Source: Verrucomicrobiota bacterium (lineage in GTDB: Bacteria > Verrucomicrobiota > Verrucomicrobiia > Limisphaerales > UBA1319). From it: a stretch of DNA of 64,000 nucleotides. Location of the stretch: positions 186,001 to 250,000 of the forward strand of contig JAKLHY010000002.1 of NCBI GenBank assembly GCA_022709905.1, given 5' to 3'. Position numbers and translations under genes: made by a program. Shown here piece after piece: positions 17,626 through 27,500 of the stretch. Numbering within the stretch: the first letter of the stretch is position 1; each line of letters starts with the position of its first letter. The notes under the pieces were generated by a model. It saw nothing but the letters and a program-made list of their open reading frames with translations. It ran no database searches and was not told the DNA's origin.

Positions 17626-18027
17626 ATGGTTGATACAAATATTCAGGAATACGTGGCGACGGGGCGCCGCAAAACCGCGGTCGCTCGCGTTCGCATGGCT
17701 TCGGGATCGGGCAAGATCACCGTGAACGGCAGGGCGATGGAGACCTATTTCGTGGTGGAAGACCAGAGATCCCTGGTTGTGCAGCCTTTGGCCCGGACCG
17801 AATCCCTGAGTAAGTATGACATTCGGATCAACGTTTGCGGAGGCGGTTTGATCGGTCAGGCGGGTGCGGTCCGTCATGGGATCGCCCGGGCGTTGCAGAT
17901 TGCCGATCCCAATTTGAGGCCGACGCTCAAGAGCGCCGGTTTATTGACGCGCGACTCCCGCAAGAAAGAGCGAAAGAAATACGGTCAGCCGGGGGCGCGC
18001 AAGCGGTTCCAATTCAGCAAGCGCTAG
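17626..18027 (+). CDS. rpsI: 30S ribosomal protein S9
   Basis: Small-subunit protein whose C-terminal tail contacts the P-site tRNA. Features: [16 protein letters not shown], the [19 protein letters not shown] glycine-rich block, and the basic tail [18 protein letters not shown] ending in the invariant Lys-Arg. The 133-residue length is normal. Second gene of the rplM-rpsI operon; a terminator follows. Confidence 0.97.
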   Translation: MVDTNIQEYVATGRRKTAVARVRMASGSGKITVNGRAMETYFVVEDQRSLVVQPLARTESLSKYDIRINVCGGGLIGQAGAVRHGIARALQIADPNLRPTLKSAGLLTRDSRKKERKKYGQPGARKRFQFSKR

Positions 18028-18047
18028 AGATCGAAGTTTTTCAATGT

Positions 18048-18079
18048 CCCCGCCGGCCTTGCCTGCGGGGATTTTTTTT
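18048..18079 (+). terminator. Intrinsic terminator after rpsI
   Basis: CCCCGC at 18048-18053 pairs with GCGGGG at 18065-18070, followed by A and eight T residues. Confidence 0.85.
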
Positions 18080-18120
18080 GGGGAGGAACGGATTGACACA
18101 GTCGATGGGATCACCCAACG

Positions 18121-19206
18121 ATGGACGCCATGAATCCTATGAATAAGAAGGTGCGAGTCGGTGTTGTCGGGGCATCCGGGTATTCCGGGGAGGAACTGGT
18201 GCGTCTTTTGCTACGTCATCCTGGGGTGGATCTGACCTCGATCACCTCACGCCAGTATGCCGGGCAAACCCTGGCGCAAATCTATCCCCGATTCGCCTCT
18301 TATCCGCTGGCCGGGGCGCTGAGGTTCAGCGAGCCAAACGTATCGAGTCTCGCGCAACAGGCCGAAGTGGTATTTTTGGCCTTGCCTCACGGGGTGGCGG
18401 CCGAGTTTGCGGAGCCGTTATTGCGATTGGGCAGGCGGATCATTGATTTGAGCGCGGATTTTCGTCTGCGCAAGGCTGAGGTCTACCGGGAGTTTTACGG
18501 TCACGACCATCCCTGTCCCCGTTTGTTGGCCGAGGCGGTGTATGGGCTGCCTGAGGTGTATCGGGAGGCGATACGAACCGCGAACCTGGTGGCGGCCGCG
18601 GGATGTTATCCCACCAGCATTCTTCTTCCGCTGATTCCGTTGTTGCGGGCTGGGCTCATCGATCCCCATGGGCTTATTGCGGATTCGCTGAGCGGCGTGA
18701 GCGGTGCGGGGCGAAAGGCTGAGCCGGACTATCTGTTTGTGGAATGCAACGAGAGCCTGCGGGCTTATGGTTTGCCGAAGCACCGTCACTTGTCGGAGAT
18801 CGAGCAGGAACTGTCGGCGGCGGCGGGGAGGGACGTTGTTCTCCAATTCACACCGCACCTGGTGCCGGTCAATCGGGGCATCTTGACGACTCTTTATGCG
18901 AGCCCTCGGGAACCCGTGGGGGATGCTGGGGCGCGTGAGTCGTTTCAACAGAACGTGCAAGCCTGCTATCGTTCGGCTTATCTGGCAGAGCCGTTTGTGC
19001 GGGTTTTGGAGGGGAAATCGTTGCCCGATACCAAGAATATTGTCGGAACCAATGTTATCGAGTTTGCCTGGCGTTTGGATCCGCGGACGAACCGTTTGGT
19101 GGTCATCAGTGCGATTGACAATCTGACCAAAGGAGCCAGCGGTCAGGGTGTTCAGTGTCTGAATCTGATGTGCGGTTTTCCGGAGGAGACCGGTTTGCCG
19201 ATCTGA
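18121..19206 (+). CDS. argC: N-acetyl-gamma-glutamyl-phosphate reductase
   Basis: NADPH-dependent reduction of N-acetylglutamyl phosphate in arginine synthesis. The N-terminal Rossmann motif is VGVVGASGYSGEEL. The catalytic cysteine is Cys162 in AAAGCYPTS. The substrate region SLSGVSGAGRKAEPDYLF and the closing NLTKGASGQGVQCLNLMCGF are conserved. 361 residues, slightly long at the N-terminus; ATG 18130 or 18139 are alternative starts. No other arg gene is nearby. Confidence 0.95.
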   Translation: MDAMNPMNKKVRVGVVGASGYSGEELVRLLLRHPGVDLTSITSRQYAGQTLAQIYPRFASYPLAGALRFSEPNVSSLAQQAEVVFLALPHGVAAEFAEPLLRLGRRIIDLSADFRLRKAEVYREFYGHDHPCPRLLAEAVYGLPEVYREAIRTANLVAAAGCYPTSILLPLIPLLRAGLIDPHGLIADSLSGVSGAGRKAEPDYLFVECNESLRAYGLPKHRHLSEIEQELSAAAGRDVVLQFTPHLVPVNRGILTTLYASPREPVGDAGARESFQQNVQACYRSAYLAEPFVRVLEGKSLPDTKNIVGTNVIEFAWRLDPRTNRLVVISAIDNLTKGASGQGVQCLNLMCGFPEETGLPI

Positions 19207-19233
19207 AAAGGGCTAACCACTCGCGGTTTGGAC

Positions 19234-19268
19234 GGGCCAACTGGAGCGGTGGCCACGGCGGTTGGCCC
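19234..19268. terminator. Hairpin between convergent argC and leuD
   Basis: GGGCCAAC (19234-19241) pairs perfectly with GTTGGCCC (19261-19268). There is no T tract, so it may be a bidirectional pause or end signal. Confidence 0.45.
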
Positions 19269-19309
19269 TTGCGGGATTCAGCACTCGGATCCGGCGAGCG
19301 CGGTCCGCA

Positions 19310-19873
19310 TCACGAGTGGGGCTGCGGGGTGGGCATCATGCCTTGTTTGCGGGCATAGTTGAACAATCCCCCCGCATCAATAACCGGACGCACCTCGCCG
19401 AGGGATTTCAGACCAAAAACGCGACCGTCTTTCTTGAGGGTCAAGCTGGAGGCATCCAGGCTCACCTCAACTTCATCGCCAGTCTTGAGGAGATCGCATA
19501 ATCGATCGATGGATTCGCAAGGATAGAGTTCTCCGGTGGCAATGCTGTTGCGGAAAAAGATCCGCGCAAAGCTTTGCGCGACCACGATGCGGCAACCCGC
19601 CGATCCTAGGGCGATCGGAGCATGCTCGCGCGAACTTCCGCAACCGAAATTCCTGCCGGCCACGACAATGGGATACTGGGTATCGACCTGGCCTTCTTTG
19701 ACGAAGCGTATGGGATACCGGGAGTCGGGGAGGCCACACAAGGCATAGCTTCCCAACTTTTCGTATTCTTCGGCAATGGTTGGCACGAGGTTAAGATACT
19801 GAGCCGGGATAATCTGATCGGTATCGATGTTATCCGCCACGACATAAACTTGACCGCTGAACACAGATTGCAT
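19310..19873 (-). CDS. leuD: 3-isopropylmalate dehydratase small subunit (LeuD family)
   Basis: Swivel-domain subunit of the isopropylmalate isomerase (leucine synthesis) or a related homoaconitase-type enzyme. Motifs: [16 protein letters not shown] near the N-terminus, then [17 protein letters not shown], then [20 protein letters not shown]. 187 residues. ATG at 19873 gives [19 protein letters not shown]; the frame stays open further upstream into leuS without similarity. The large subunit leuC is not in the window. Divergent from leuS with a 126-base shared upstream region, consistent with a leucine-related neighbourhood. Confidence 0.92.
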   Translation of the reverse strand: MQSVFSGQVYVVADNIDTDQIIPAQYLNLVPTIAEEYEKLGSYALCGLPDSRYPIRFVKEGQVDTQYPIVVAGRNFGCGSSREHAPIALGSAGCRIVVAQSFARIFFRNSIATGELYPCESIDRLCDLLKTGDEVEVSLDASSLTLKKDGRVFGLKSLGEVRPVIDAGGLFNYARKQGMMPTPQPHS

Positions 19874-19999
19874 ACCGATTATTTGGGGGCAAGCCGGGTT
19901 GGTTTTCAATGCAAATGTCGCGACAACCTTGTCCCCGGAACCGCAGGTAAAAAAATCTTCGATTGCTCTACGGCCGCGCTTTTCGCAATATCCCTCTCT

Positions 20000-22804
20000 A
20001 TGTCGAAGGTTCGCAAGCAGTATCCATTTGATCTGATTGAGCCCAAGTGGCAGCGGTTTTGGGATGAAAACGAAATCTTTCGGGCATGGAATCCCGGAGA
20101 GGTCATTCCGCAGGAGCATCCATTTGCCAAGCGCCACGGTTTATGCGACACCGCAGGGGCCATTCGTCTTCCGGCGAAGTATTACATTCTGGACATGTTT
20201 CCCTATCCCTCGGGGGCGGGGCTTCATGTGGGACATCCGGAGGGCTACACCGCCACGGACATCCTGGCGCGTTATCGCCGGGCCTGCGGGCTGAACGTTT
20301 TGCATCCCTTTGGTTGGGACGCCTTTGGTTTGCCTGCGGAGCAATACGCCATCAAGACGGGCCAGCATCCCCGAGTGACCACCGAGGCGAATATCAAGAC
20401 ATTCAAGCGCCAGACCAAGGCTTTGGGATTCAGCTATGACTGGTCTCGCGAAATCGACACCACCGATCCGAACTATTATCGTTGGACGCAGTGGATTTTT
20501 CTGCAGCTCTACAATTCCTGGTATAATCCGGCCACGGATCGCGCCGAGAGGATTGACACGCTGCCAGTCCCGGCGGACATGCGGACGGCCGAGCAAAAGA
20601 GGGCCTATCGCGATGGCAAACGGCTGGCTTACGTCGCGGAAGCGCCGGTCAATTGGTGTCCCGAACTGGGCACGGTTCTGGCCAACGAGGAGGTGATCGA
20701 TGGACGGAGCGAGGTCGGAGGCTTTGCCGTGGTTCGCAGGCCCATGCGCCAATGGATGTTGCGGATTACGGCTTATGCGGATCGTTTATTGCGGGATCTG
20801 GATTTGATCGACTGGAGTTCCTCATTGAAGGAGATGCAGCGGAATTGGATTGGTCGTTCCGAGGGCGCCGAGGTCACTTTTCAGGTGGCGGGCCGATCCG
20901 AGACCCTTACCGTGTTTACCACGCGTCCCGATACGCTCTTTGGGGCGACATACATGGTTTTGGCTCCGGAACACAAGCTGTTGGACCGCCTCGTGCCGGA
21001 AACCTGGCCTGAAAACACACTGGCTGAATGGAAAGGATCGGAAGCGGCCGCTCAGAAGACTCCGGCCCTGGCGATTGCCAGTTATCGACAATCCGCCACC
21101 AGCAAGAGCGACCTGGAGCGGACGGAATTGACCCGGGAGAAAACGGGGGTCTTTACCGGAGCCTATGCCCTCAATCCAGTGAACGGAGAGCCCATTCCAA
21201 TCTGGATTGCCGACTATGTCTTGGCGACCTATGGGACCGGAGCGATCATGGCCGTGCCGGCCCATGACAGCCGCGATCTGGAATTTGCGCGGAAGTTTGG
21301 TTTGCCCGTACGGGTGGTCGTGCAGGCGCCGGAGGGACAGGATTCGATTGGATTTGTCGGGGACGGAACGAACATCAATTCCGGTTTTCTGGACGGCCAA
21401 GCCACGCCTCAGGCCAAGGCGGTCATTACGCAATGGCTGGAAGATCGGGGCGTGGGATGCAGGATGGTGAATTTTAAACTGCGCGATTGGCTGTTCAGCC
21501 GGCAGAGGTATTGGGGCGAGCCGTTTCCTCTGGTGTGGCGCGACGGCCATCACGAGGCCATTCCCGAGTCGGAATTGCCCCTGGTGCCGCCTTCGTTGTC
21601 CGACTACAAGCCGACCGGCAACGGCGAGCCTCCCTTGGCGCGCGCGAAAGAATGGCTGCATTTGCCCAATGGCACGATCCGGGAGACCAACACCATGCCT
21701 CAATGGGCGGGCAGTTGCTGGTATTACTTGAGATACCTGGATGCGCGCAACGCCCGGACTTTCTGCGATGTTTCCGTGGAACGTTATTGGATGGGCTCCG
21801 ATGGAGCCCCCGGAGAGGCGCAAGGAGGCCGGACAGGAGCGACGCCGGGAGTCGATCTTTATGTCGGAGGCACCGAGCATGCCGTGTTGCATCTTTTATA
21901 CGCCCGATTTTGGCACAAGGTGCTGTTTGATTTGGGGCATGTGTCGGTTCCTGAGCCCTTTTTCAAACTCGTCAACCAAGGACTAATCCTGGGTGAAGAC
22001 GGCCAGAAGATGTCGAAGTCCCGCGGCAATGTTGTTAATCCGGATGATATTCTGGGCGACTATGGCGCCGACGCGTTCCGCCTCTACGAGATGTTCATGG
22101 GCCCGTTGGAAATGGTCAAGCCCTGGAGCACAAAAGGAGTGGAGGGCGTTTATCGGTTTCTGGGGCGTGTGTGGCGGCTTTTCGTCGAAGAACAGAGCGA
22201 GGTCGAGTTCGAACACCATCTGACCGCCCGTTCCGAGGAAGGTTCGAAGGCGTTGGGGGCGATTCGACTTCGATCGATCATCCGCGAGGCGCCCCCCCTT
22301 AAAAGCCAGCTCAAGAGCCTCCACGCGTGCATCAAGAAGGTGACTGAAGATCTGGAGAACCTAAGATTCAACACCGCGATCTCCGCCCTTATGGTTTTTG
22401 TCAATGACGCCATGACGTGGCAGGAGCTGCCGTGCATCATCCTGCATGATTTCCTGCTTTTGCTGAATCCGTTTGCCCCTCATCTGTCGGAAGAACTGCA
22501 CGAAAAACTGCTGGCCCATTGTCCCGACTGCGCCCGGAGGGAGAAGGCCGGAGGGCAGACTTTGGCCTACGAGGCCTGGCCGCGGTTTGATCCTGGGCTT
22601 CTTGTCGAGGAAACCCTCGAGCTTCCCGTACAGGTCAATGGCCGGCTGAGGGATCGTATCGTGGTGCGCGCCGATGCCTCGCAAGCGGACATTGAAACAT
22701 TGGCCATGGGAAGTGAGAAGGTGCGGACTTTTCTCGCCGGCAAGACGGTGAAGAAGGTGATTGTGGTTCCGAAAAAAGTCGTGAACATCGCCGTTTCGGA
22801 CTGA
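20000..22804 (+). CDS. leuS: Leucyl-tRNA synthetase
   Basis: Class I aminoacyl-tRNA synthetase charging tRNA-Leu. The HIGH motif appears as HVGH (His76 onward) in [25 protein letters not shown] lies at residues 670-674 in [14 protein letters not shown]. The editing domain is present ([19 protein letters not shown]). The C-terminal anticodon-binding and Leu-specific domains end with [13 protein letters not shown]. 934 residues, within range, with a small insertion before PYPSG. ATG 20000 gives [18 protein letters not shown]; the frame stays open upstream opposite leuD but that is not LeuS. Confidence 0.96.
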   Translation: MSKVRKQYPFDLIEPKWQRFWDENEIFRAWNPGEVIPQEHPFAKRHGLCDTAGAIRLPAKYYILDMFPYPSGAGLHVGHPEGYTATDILARYRRACGLNVLHPFGWDAFGLPAEQYAIKTGQHPRVTTEANIKTFKRQTKALGFSYDWSREIDTTDPNYYRWTQWIFLQLYNSWYNPATDRAERIDTLPVPADMRTAEQKRAYRDGKRLAYVAEAPVNWCPELGTVLANEEVIDGRSEVGGFAVVRRPMRQWMLRITAYADRLLRDLDLIDWSSSLKEMQRNWIGRSEGAEVTFQVAGRSETLTVFTTRPDTLFGATYMVLAPEHKLLDRLVPETWPENTLAEWKGSEAAAQKTPALAIASYRQSATSKSDLERTELTREKTGVFTGAYALNPVNGEPIPIWIADYVLATYGTGAIMAVPAHDSRDLEFARKFGLPVRVVVQAPEGQDSIGFVGDGTNINSGFLDGQATPQAKAVITQWLEDRGVGCRMVNFKLRDWLFSRQRYWGEPFPLVWRDGHHEAIPESELPLVPPSLSDYKPTGNGEPPLARAKEWLHLPNGTIRETNTMPQWAGSCWYYLRYLDARNARTFCDVSVERYWMGSDGAPGEAQGGRTGATPGVDLYVGGTEHAVLHLLYARFWHKVLFDLGHVSVPEPFFKLVNQGLILGEDGQKMSKSRGNVVNPDDILGDYGADAFRLYEMFMGPLEMVKPWSTKGVEGVYRFLGRVWRLFVEEQSEVEFEHHLTARSEEGSKALGAIRLRSIIREAPPLKSQLKSLHACIKKVTEDLENLRFNTAISALMVFVNDAMTWQELPCIILHDFLLLLNPFAPHLSEELHEKLLAHCPDCARREKAGGQTLAYEAWPRFDPGLLVEETLELPVQVNGRLRDRIVVRADASQADIETLAMGSEKVRTFLAGKTVKKVIVVPKKVVNIAVSD

Positions 22805-22844
22805 ATCCAAATCCCCAAAGCTTTCGGATGATTTCCTAGCTCAT

Positions 22845-22979
22845 ATGTGGCGGCTTACTCGGGAGGAACAGTGGGTCTTGATACTGGTCATCAGCCTGCT
22901 TCTGGTGGGATGGGCCGTGAAGACCTGGCGCTCGCGGCAGCCGTTGCCGCTTTCTCCTGTCGTTCAAAACGTGCCCTGA
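22845..22979 (+). CDS. 44-residue single-span membrane microprotein
   Basis: Small open frame starting ATG 22845 and ending TGA 22977-22979. It starts MWRLTREEQWVLILVISLLL and continues VGWAVKTWRSRQP with a Pro-rich tail: a charged start, one hydrophobic helix of about 17 residues, then a basic stop-transfer segment. The topology is N-out or signal-anchor. It fits exactly between leuS and the Minf_1886-like gene, 4 bases before the latter's ATG, which argues for co-transcription. The start resembles the N-terminal membrane anchor of ComEA-like proteins without the helix-hairpin-helix part. Function unknown. Confidence 0.6.
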   Translation: MWRLTREEQWVLILVISLLLVGWAVKTWRSRQPLPLSPVVQNVP

Positions 22980-22983
22980 ATTC

Positions 22984-23409
22984 ATGCAAGAACAACACTT
23001 TGACGCCATCCTGGATGCCATCATCGCTCGAGACGGGCGCTATCAGCGGGACGCCTATTTATTCCTGCGCGAGGCCCTGGATTTCACCCAACAGCGCGCC
23101 CAGCAAGGCAAGAAAAAGCAGCCCCGTCACGTGACAGGACAGGAACTCCTGGAAGGCATTCGTGAATATGCCTTGCAGCAGTATGGCCCCATGGCATTGA
23201 TGGTGTTCGACGAATGGAAGGTCCGGTGCTGCGAGGACTTTGGTGAAATTGTGTTCAACCTGATTGACGCGGGTTTGCTCAGCAAGACAGAGACCGACAG
23301 CCGCCAGGATTTTGCAGGCGGATACGATTTTATCGAGGCGTTCCGCAAGCCATATCTGCCCCAGCGCAAGCGGTCGCCGGTCAAGCCCGGAGCGAAAGAG
23401 ACGCCTTGA
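22984..23409 (+). CDS. Minf_1886 family protein (Verrucomicrobia/Planctomycetes-restricted)
   Basis: 141-residue soluble protein of unknown function. It resembles a family confined largely to Planctomycetes and Verrucomicrobia: FDAILDAIIARDGRYQRDAY, LFLREALDFT, RHVTGQELLEGIREYALQQY and CEDFGEIVFNLIDAGLL are the recognisable blocks. The basic, Pro-rich tail looks disordered. It follows the 44-codon microgene by 4 bases. No function is inferred. It is useful mainly as a phylum marker. Confidence 0.8.
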   Translation: MQEQHFDAILDAIIARDGRYQRDAYLFLREALDFTQQRAQQGKKKQPRHVTGQELLEGIREYALQQYGPMALMVFDEWKVRCCEDFGEIVFNLIDAGLLSKTETDSRQDFAGGYDFIEAFRKPYLPQRKRSPVKPGAKETP

Positions 23410-23502
23410 TCCGATCTGATTATGAGACGGATTCCCATGCGCGCCACCCTTCTCACCTTGAAAGATCCTTCGAGCAAACCGCGAGGTTTCTGAAGCCATT
23501 TT

Positions 23503-24201
23503 ATGATGCCTCCCGCTGAAAGGCCCTGTGTCCGCCGGATTCCGGATGAAGAAGAGACTGCGACTCGGAATGCCGGCTTGGTGGAGGAGGATCTGATTCC
23601 GACGCGTTGGAGTCTGTTAACCCGGCTCAAGAACTGGGAGGATCATGACAGCTGGCATGTGTTCTTCAATACTTACTGGCGGTTGATCTACTGTGTGGCG
23701 CGAAAGGCCGGTTTGAGTGATTCGGCCGCGCAGGACGTGGTCCAGGAAACCCTCCTTACGGTCGCTCGCAAGCTGCCCGAGTTCAAGACCAATCCTGAAG
23801 CCGGCTCTTTCAAAGGCTGGCTGATGCAGATCACCCGCCGTCGGATTATCGATCAATGGCGCAAACTCCAACGGCACGACAAGAACATCAACGTCGCGCT
23901 GGATGACGACCGCCGCACCGATTTGCTCGAACGTCTGCCCGACAATTCCGGTTTGGACCTGGAACGGCTCTGGGACCATGAATGGGAATCCAACCTCTTC
24001 GAAGTCGCCCTGGAACGTCTCAAACAAAAAATCAGCCCCAAACAATACCAGATCTTTGATCTTTACGTTATGAAGCAATGGTCTGTGGGCGAGGTTTGCC
24101 GACTACTGAGCATCAACGCCGGCCAGGTCTATATCGCCAAACACCGCGTTTCCAGCCTGTTAAAGAAGGAATTGAAGGCCGTTCACTCGACGTCCTTCTG
24201 A
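23503..24201 (+). CDS. ECF-type RNA polymerase sigma factor
   Basis: 232-residue sigma-70 family factor of the extracytoplasmic-function type. Region 2 spans about residues 45-115 (HVFFNTYWRLIYCVARKAGL, DVVQETLLTVARKL, then SFKGWLMQITRRRIIDQWRK, the -10 recognition helix). Region 4 is about residues 165-225 (ISPKQYQIFDLYVMKQWSVG, then a helix-turn-helix). The N-terminal 40 residues are extra. A hairpin terminator follows. It precedes a protein kinase-WD40 gene, a pairing common in this phylum, where sigma activity may be controlled by phosphorylation; that link is inference. Confidence 0.9.
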   Translation: MMPPAERPCVRRIPDEEETATRNAGLVEEDLIPTRWSLLTRLKNWEDHDSWHVFFNTYWRLIYCVARKAGLSDSAAQDVVQETLLTVARKLPEFKTNPEAGSFKGWLMQITRRRIIDQWRKLQRHDKNINVALDDDRRTDLLERLPDNSGLDLERLWDHEWESNLFEVALERLKQKISPKQYQIFDLYVMKQWSVGEVCRLLSINAGQVYIAKHRVSSLLKKELKAVHSTSF

Positions 24202-24206
24202 TAAAA

Positions 24207-24235
24207 CCGCGCTTCCGCATCCGAAGCGCGGCTTG
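24207..24235 (+). terminator. Hairpin terminator after the ECF sigma gene
   Basis: CCGCGCTTC (24207-24215) pairs perfectly with GAAGCGCGG (24223-24231) around a 7-base loop, followed by CTTGGTT. The T tract is weak. Confidence 0.6.
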
Positions 24236-24365
24236 GTTCATTCAGGTTCCGCTCCGCCGAACCGATCTTCTCAATCGTCACGATTCATCGGACGAATCCC
24301 AGGCTTGCTCCACGGGTGGTTTCTATGGCATACAAAGTGCTGATTAAGATGTGATTGGACGATTG

Positions 24366-24379
24366 ACCGGACGTCCGGT
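24366..24379. promoter_or_regulatory. Perfect 14-base palindrome, operator candidate
   Basis: ACCGGACGTCCGGT lies 127 bases before the kinase-WD40 start, in the otherwise gene-free 24202-24505. It is the only long perfect palindrome there and could bind a dimeric regulator. No promoter elements are convincing. Confidence 0.35.
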
Positions 24380-24505
24380 GGTCAGCGAAGGATGCATGCG
24401 GGGTGTTCGGGCGGTTCGGTGGGATGGGACCTTTTATTGACGGTCGCGAAAACGATCGTCCCTTTGGACTTGGCAGGTTCGACAAGGGAAACAGGAAAAA
24501 CGCCA

Positions 24506-27500
24506 ATGATGTCAGAGGCAAACCAGGGTGCTCCCAGAGGGCTCGGGCCACTGGACGTGTCGGGAGGCGGGGACTCGTCCACGAGGTGGGGGAGCGGTGT
24601 GTCGGAGTCATCTCCGGTGACGGCATCCGGGGCCGCCTTACCGCCAAAGCCTCCGATGATTCCCGATCACACGTTGCTTCGGTTGATTGGACGAGGCAGT
24701 TATGGCGAAGTCTGGCTGGCGAAGAATCTGGCGGGGGCATTCCGGGCGGTAAAACTTGTTTATCAGAGTCGATTTGAGGACTCCAAACCGTTCGAGCGGG
24801 AGTTTCATGGGATCCTGCGGTATGAGCCCTTGTCGAGGACGCATGACAGCCAGGTGGACATTTTGCATGTTGGACAGCAGGAGGCTGCCGGATTTTTTTT
24901 CTATGTCATGGAGTTGGCTGATGATCAGGAAACCGGCCAGGAGATACAGCCGGAAACCTATCGTCCTCGCACATTGCGGAGCGAGATACACCGTCGGGAA
25001 CGTCTTCCTTTGGATGAATGTTTGCGGATTGGGCTCTCACTGGCGACCGCGCTGGGGCACCTGCATCGAAACGGATTGGTTCATCGCGATGTCAAGCCGT
25101 CGAATATCATTTTCATCAACGGCATCCCAAAGCTTGCGGATGTCGGGTTGATTGCGGATACCGAGGACACGCAATCCTTTGTGGGGACGGAGGGATTTCT
25201 GCCTCCGGAAGGCCCCGGACAACCCCAGGCGGATCTTTATGCGCTGGGCAAGGTGCTCTATGAAATTGGCTTTGGGATGGACCGCAAGGCCTTTCCCGAA
25301 TTGCCCACCGAATTCCGGCAGTTTACCGAGCAGAAAGGCCTGTTGGAACTCAACGAGATCATCCTGAAGGCCTGTCACCCGGATCCTCGCCAGCGATATC
25401 AGACGGCTGAGGAACTGCATGCGGACCTGGCCTTGATTCAGGGGGGAAAATCGTTGATCGTCGCGCGGAATCTTGAGCGCCATCTGGCGGTTGCGAGGCG
25501 GTATGGCCGGCTATTGGTGCTAATTTCGATCGCTGTGACGGTGGTATGCTGGCATGTGCTGCGAACGCGGCAACAGATTGCCCGGCAATTGGTGCGATTC
25601 CAGGTTGCCCAGGGAGTGCGGTTGACGGAACAGGGACAGCTGGCCGATTCCCTGCCGTGGTTTGCCGAAGCTGTAAGGCTGGCGCCTGACGACCAGGAGT
25701 TGCATCGGCTGCGGTTTGGGTTTGTGGCCAGCCAATGTGCCAAGCCCGTTCGCGTTTTCATTCACCGGCGAGATCTCAATGACTTGGTTTTCAGCCCGGA
25801 CGGTCGATGGCTCCTCACCGCCAGCGATGACGGCAATGCCCGTGTTTGGGATCTGTATTCCGGGCAACCCAAGACGCCCTGGTTGCACCACAGGCTCGAG
25901 GTAAACTCCGGCCGGTTCAGCCCGGATGGCCGTTGGGTGCTGACCGCTAGCAATGATCGATGCGCCCGGATGTGGGATCCGCGCACCGGGGATCCGGCTG
26001 GATCCCCTATGGAACACGACAGCGAAGTCAACGAAGCCATTTTTTCGCCCGACGGTCTCTATGTCCTGGCGGCCACCCAAAAGGGGTCGATTTCCACGTG
26101 GGATGCCAGAACCTGCGCACGCATGGGAGACGCCGTCCTCCTCCGACAACCGGTGCGGAACCTGGTTTTCAGTCCGGACGGGCGTTTCCTGGTTTGTCGG
26201 AGCGGGGGCAAGGATGCGGAGAGCGTCGAGGGCCGGGTGTGGCTATGGCGATGGATGAATTCACGCCTGGCTGACCGCATCGAACTGCCCATCTCGCGAG
26301 TCGTTCAGGTTGTGTTCAGCCCGGATTCAAAGAAAATGGCGGTTGCAACCGCCAATCAACTTGTTCAGGTATTTTCGATTGCCACGGAACAGCCATCGGC
26401 CCTGTTTTCTCTTGCGCACGATGCGGCGGTTTTGCACGTGGCTTTCAGTCCGGAAGGACAACGGTTGGTCACCTCCTCTGCGGACCATCTGGCCCGGATC
26501 TGGGATGCGGAGGGTGGCCGGCTGTTGATCCCGGAAATCAGGCATCTGGCTGCGGTCCGCCAGGCCCAATTCAGCCCGGATGGCCGGTGGATCGCCACCG
26601 CCTCGGAAGATCACACCGTGATGGTGTCCAGCGTCCAGACAGGAGAAAAGATTTTTTCCGGGCTCACTCACGGGAGCTGGGTCAATCGGGTGGTTTTTGA
26701 TCCTTCGGGTTTTCTAATTGCCTCCGCAGGGGCTGATTCGGTGGCGCGAGTCTGGAAGCTGGCGTCGCCGGCCGGGCGCGAACACAGTTTTCATTGTTCC
26801 CAGCCTCTTCAGGCGGCAATCCTGAGCCCAGACGGCCGATTTGCGGCTGTCGCCTACGGAGCAGCCGGAAGGCCTGCCGTCATTCAAGTCTGGAATACGC
26901 TGACACGAAAATCTTTGCATCGGATCACGGACTTCAGGGCGCCCGTGACTCACTTATCGATCAGTCAGGATGGTCAGCGCTTGGTCAGCGTGGGAGAGGA
27001 TGGACGCACTCGAATATGGAGTTTTCACGGCTACGCTTTGACTGCGGAATGGGAGCTGGGTACTCCCGTGCATTGGATAGGATTCTCGCCCGATGGAAAG
27101 AAGGTGGTGGCTGCCGGTGGGACTTCGGATGGCAGGGGGTGGGCGCGAGTCTGGGACGCCTCCAATGGCCGTCCGTTGAGCCCCTGTCTTCCGCATGAGA
27201 CCGAGGTGCTCAGCGCGGTAATGAGTCCGGACAATCGGATTTTGTTGACTGCTTCGGGACGGACGGCTGGACTGGGAGAGGCCCGGTTTTGGGACATCGG
27301 CACAGGGCAGCCGGTCTATGTGCCTTTAAAACACGCCGCGCAAGTCACCCACGCCTGTTTTAGTCCGGACGGCCGAAAAGTAGCCACGTCCAGCCTCGAT
27401 CACACCGCCCGCATCTGGAACGCGACCAATGGCCTTCCCTGGGTCCCCTTCCTGAAACATGCCGGACCGGTCACCCGAATCAAGTTCAGCGCTGACGGCA

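Noticed and set aside
19622..19999. Upstream extension of the leuS frame
   Set aside because: It lies opposite leuD, and the LeuS N-terminus clearly begins at 20000.
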